From NCBI GenBank assembly GCA_036873755.1, contig JAVTVY010016115.1, positions 1 to 64,000 of the forward strand: a stretch of DNA of 64,000 bases, given 5' to 3'. This document shows, one piece after another, positions 63,691-64,000 of the stretch. The translations under genes were made by a program, and so were the position numbers. Under the pieces are notes generated by a model, which was not told where the DNA came from, ran no database searches, and saw only the letters and a program-made list of their open reading frames with translations. Position 1 is the stretch's first letter. Each line of letters begins with the position of its first letter. This DNA comes from Hanleya hanleyi. Taxonomy: Eukaryota; Mollusca; Polyplacophora; Lepidopleurida; Hanleyidae.

Positions 63691-64000
63691 TGAGAGAGAG
63701 AAAAAAGGAAAAAAAAACCCCTCTTGTTCGTGGTTGTTGATGTTGTCCTCTTCGTGGTTGTTGTTGATGTTGTCCTCTTCGTCGTAAATTGAAGGGAGGT
63801 CTCCCAGGGGGAAAATTTCATCACGGGGCGCTGTTGCTGCCGGCTCTTGTGGTGGTGGGCGGGGCGCCAGCAGCGGAGGAGGGGCAGGGAACATCTCTTG
63901 TTGCATCGTCCGCTGTAGTAACTCCAACCACCCCTCCTCGCTGATGGTTCTGGACGAATTTATCAGGGTGCGTAAATTCTCCGCCGTTTCTCCTCCTCCT
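63655..64000 (-). CDS. C-terminal part of a proline-rich protein, runs off the window
   Basis: Minus-strand frame open from the window edge to the stop at 63655-63657, about 114 codons visible. Visible motifs: TISEEGWLELLQRTMQQEMF, a proline-rich stretch (APPPLLAPRPPPQEP), then an acidic Asn-rich stretch (NINNNHEEDNINNHEQE). The last codons lie in the hairpin repeat. Family not recognised. The true start is outside the window. Confidence 0.5.
   Translation of the reverse strand, partial: GGGETAENLRTLINSSRTISEEGWLELLQRTMQQEMFPAPPPLLAPRPPPQEPAATAPRDEIFPLGDLPSIYDEEDNINNNHEEDNINNHEQEGFFFPFFSLSVINITARIITD

Noticed and set aside
57678..64000. Malacoherpesvirus-derived block because of the RING genes
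   Set aside because: RING genes alone are not specific; the promoter and PC4-like domain point to the Polinton side, and no herpesvirus core gene is visible.

Overview
The window is animal genomic DNA, most likely from a bivalve mollusc. It holds a multi-exon metazoan gene (UCKL1), tRNA-derived and 5S-derived SINEs, dispersed repeats of a kind I associate with bivalve genomes, several MITEs and minisatellites, and two unrelated-looking blocks of intronless virus-like genes. No bacterial features are present.

Layout. 1-1720 is a ~157 bp satellite. 3077-12129 carries nine plus-strand exons covering the C-terminal half of uridine-cytidine kinase-like 1 (end of the kinase domain plus the whole UPRT-like domain). 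The introns contain SINEs, MITEs, a long hairpin, and a 62 bp minisatellite made of an exon end plus its splice donor. 12130-24340 is gene-poor. 24341-25888 (minus) and 53022-54236 (plus) are two intronless, single-pass membrane FkbM-type methyltransferases that flank the main mobile element.

29088-51092 is a complete Polinton/Maverick (adintovirus-type) insertion. Its termini start AGTAGTA and it is flanked by a perfect 6 bp target duplication, CACACG. The architecture is abnormal. Both arms are inverted copies of the same half of the element: TIR, tail-anchored protein, two PC4-like proteins, rve integrase with chromodomain, mucin-like membrane protein, FtsK/A32-type ATPase, small basic protein, and the start of a conserved Polinton protein. 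The right arm continues through the penton, pVI-like protein and the first ~30 codons of the major capsid protein, then stops. The rest of the capsid gene, the protease and PolB are absent. The centre (37984-42164) is a second palindrome with two head-to-head copies of a C2H2-finger/acidic protein gene plus an AT-rich segment. The arms carry different inactivating changes, so several genes are broken in one arm and open in the other.

57121-64000 is a second, incomplete virus-like block running off the right edge. It has a CARD-basic linker-PC4-PC4 fusion gene, two divergent paralogous RING-finger genes, and the end of a proline-rich ORF. A 40 bp repeat containing AAGATGGCGGC (a YY1-like site) abuts the TATA boxes. 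Both RING genes end in a sequence identical to the animal histone mRNA 3' stem-loop. The core promoter of the CARD-PC4 gene matches that of the first Polinton gene from TATA to the likely start site, and both blocks use PC4-like proteins, which suggests related viruses.

The most novel items are the palindromic foldback Polinton with intact target duplication, the CARD-PC4 fusion, and the histone-type 3' ends on virus-like RING genes. Domain calls are from reading motifs by eye; no database search was run.
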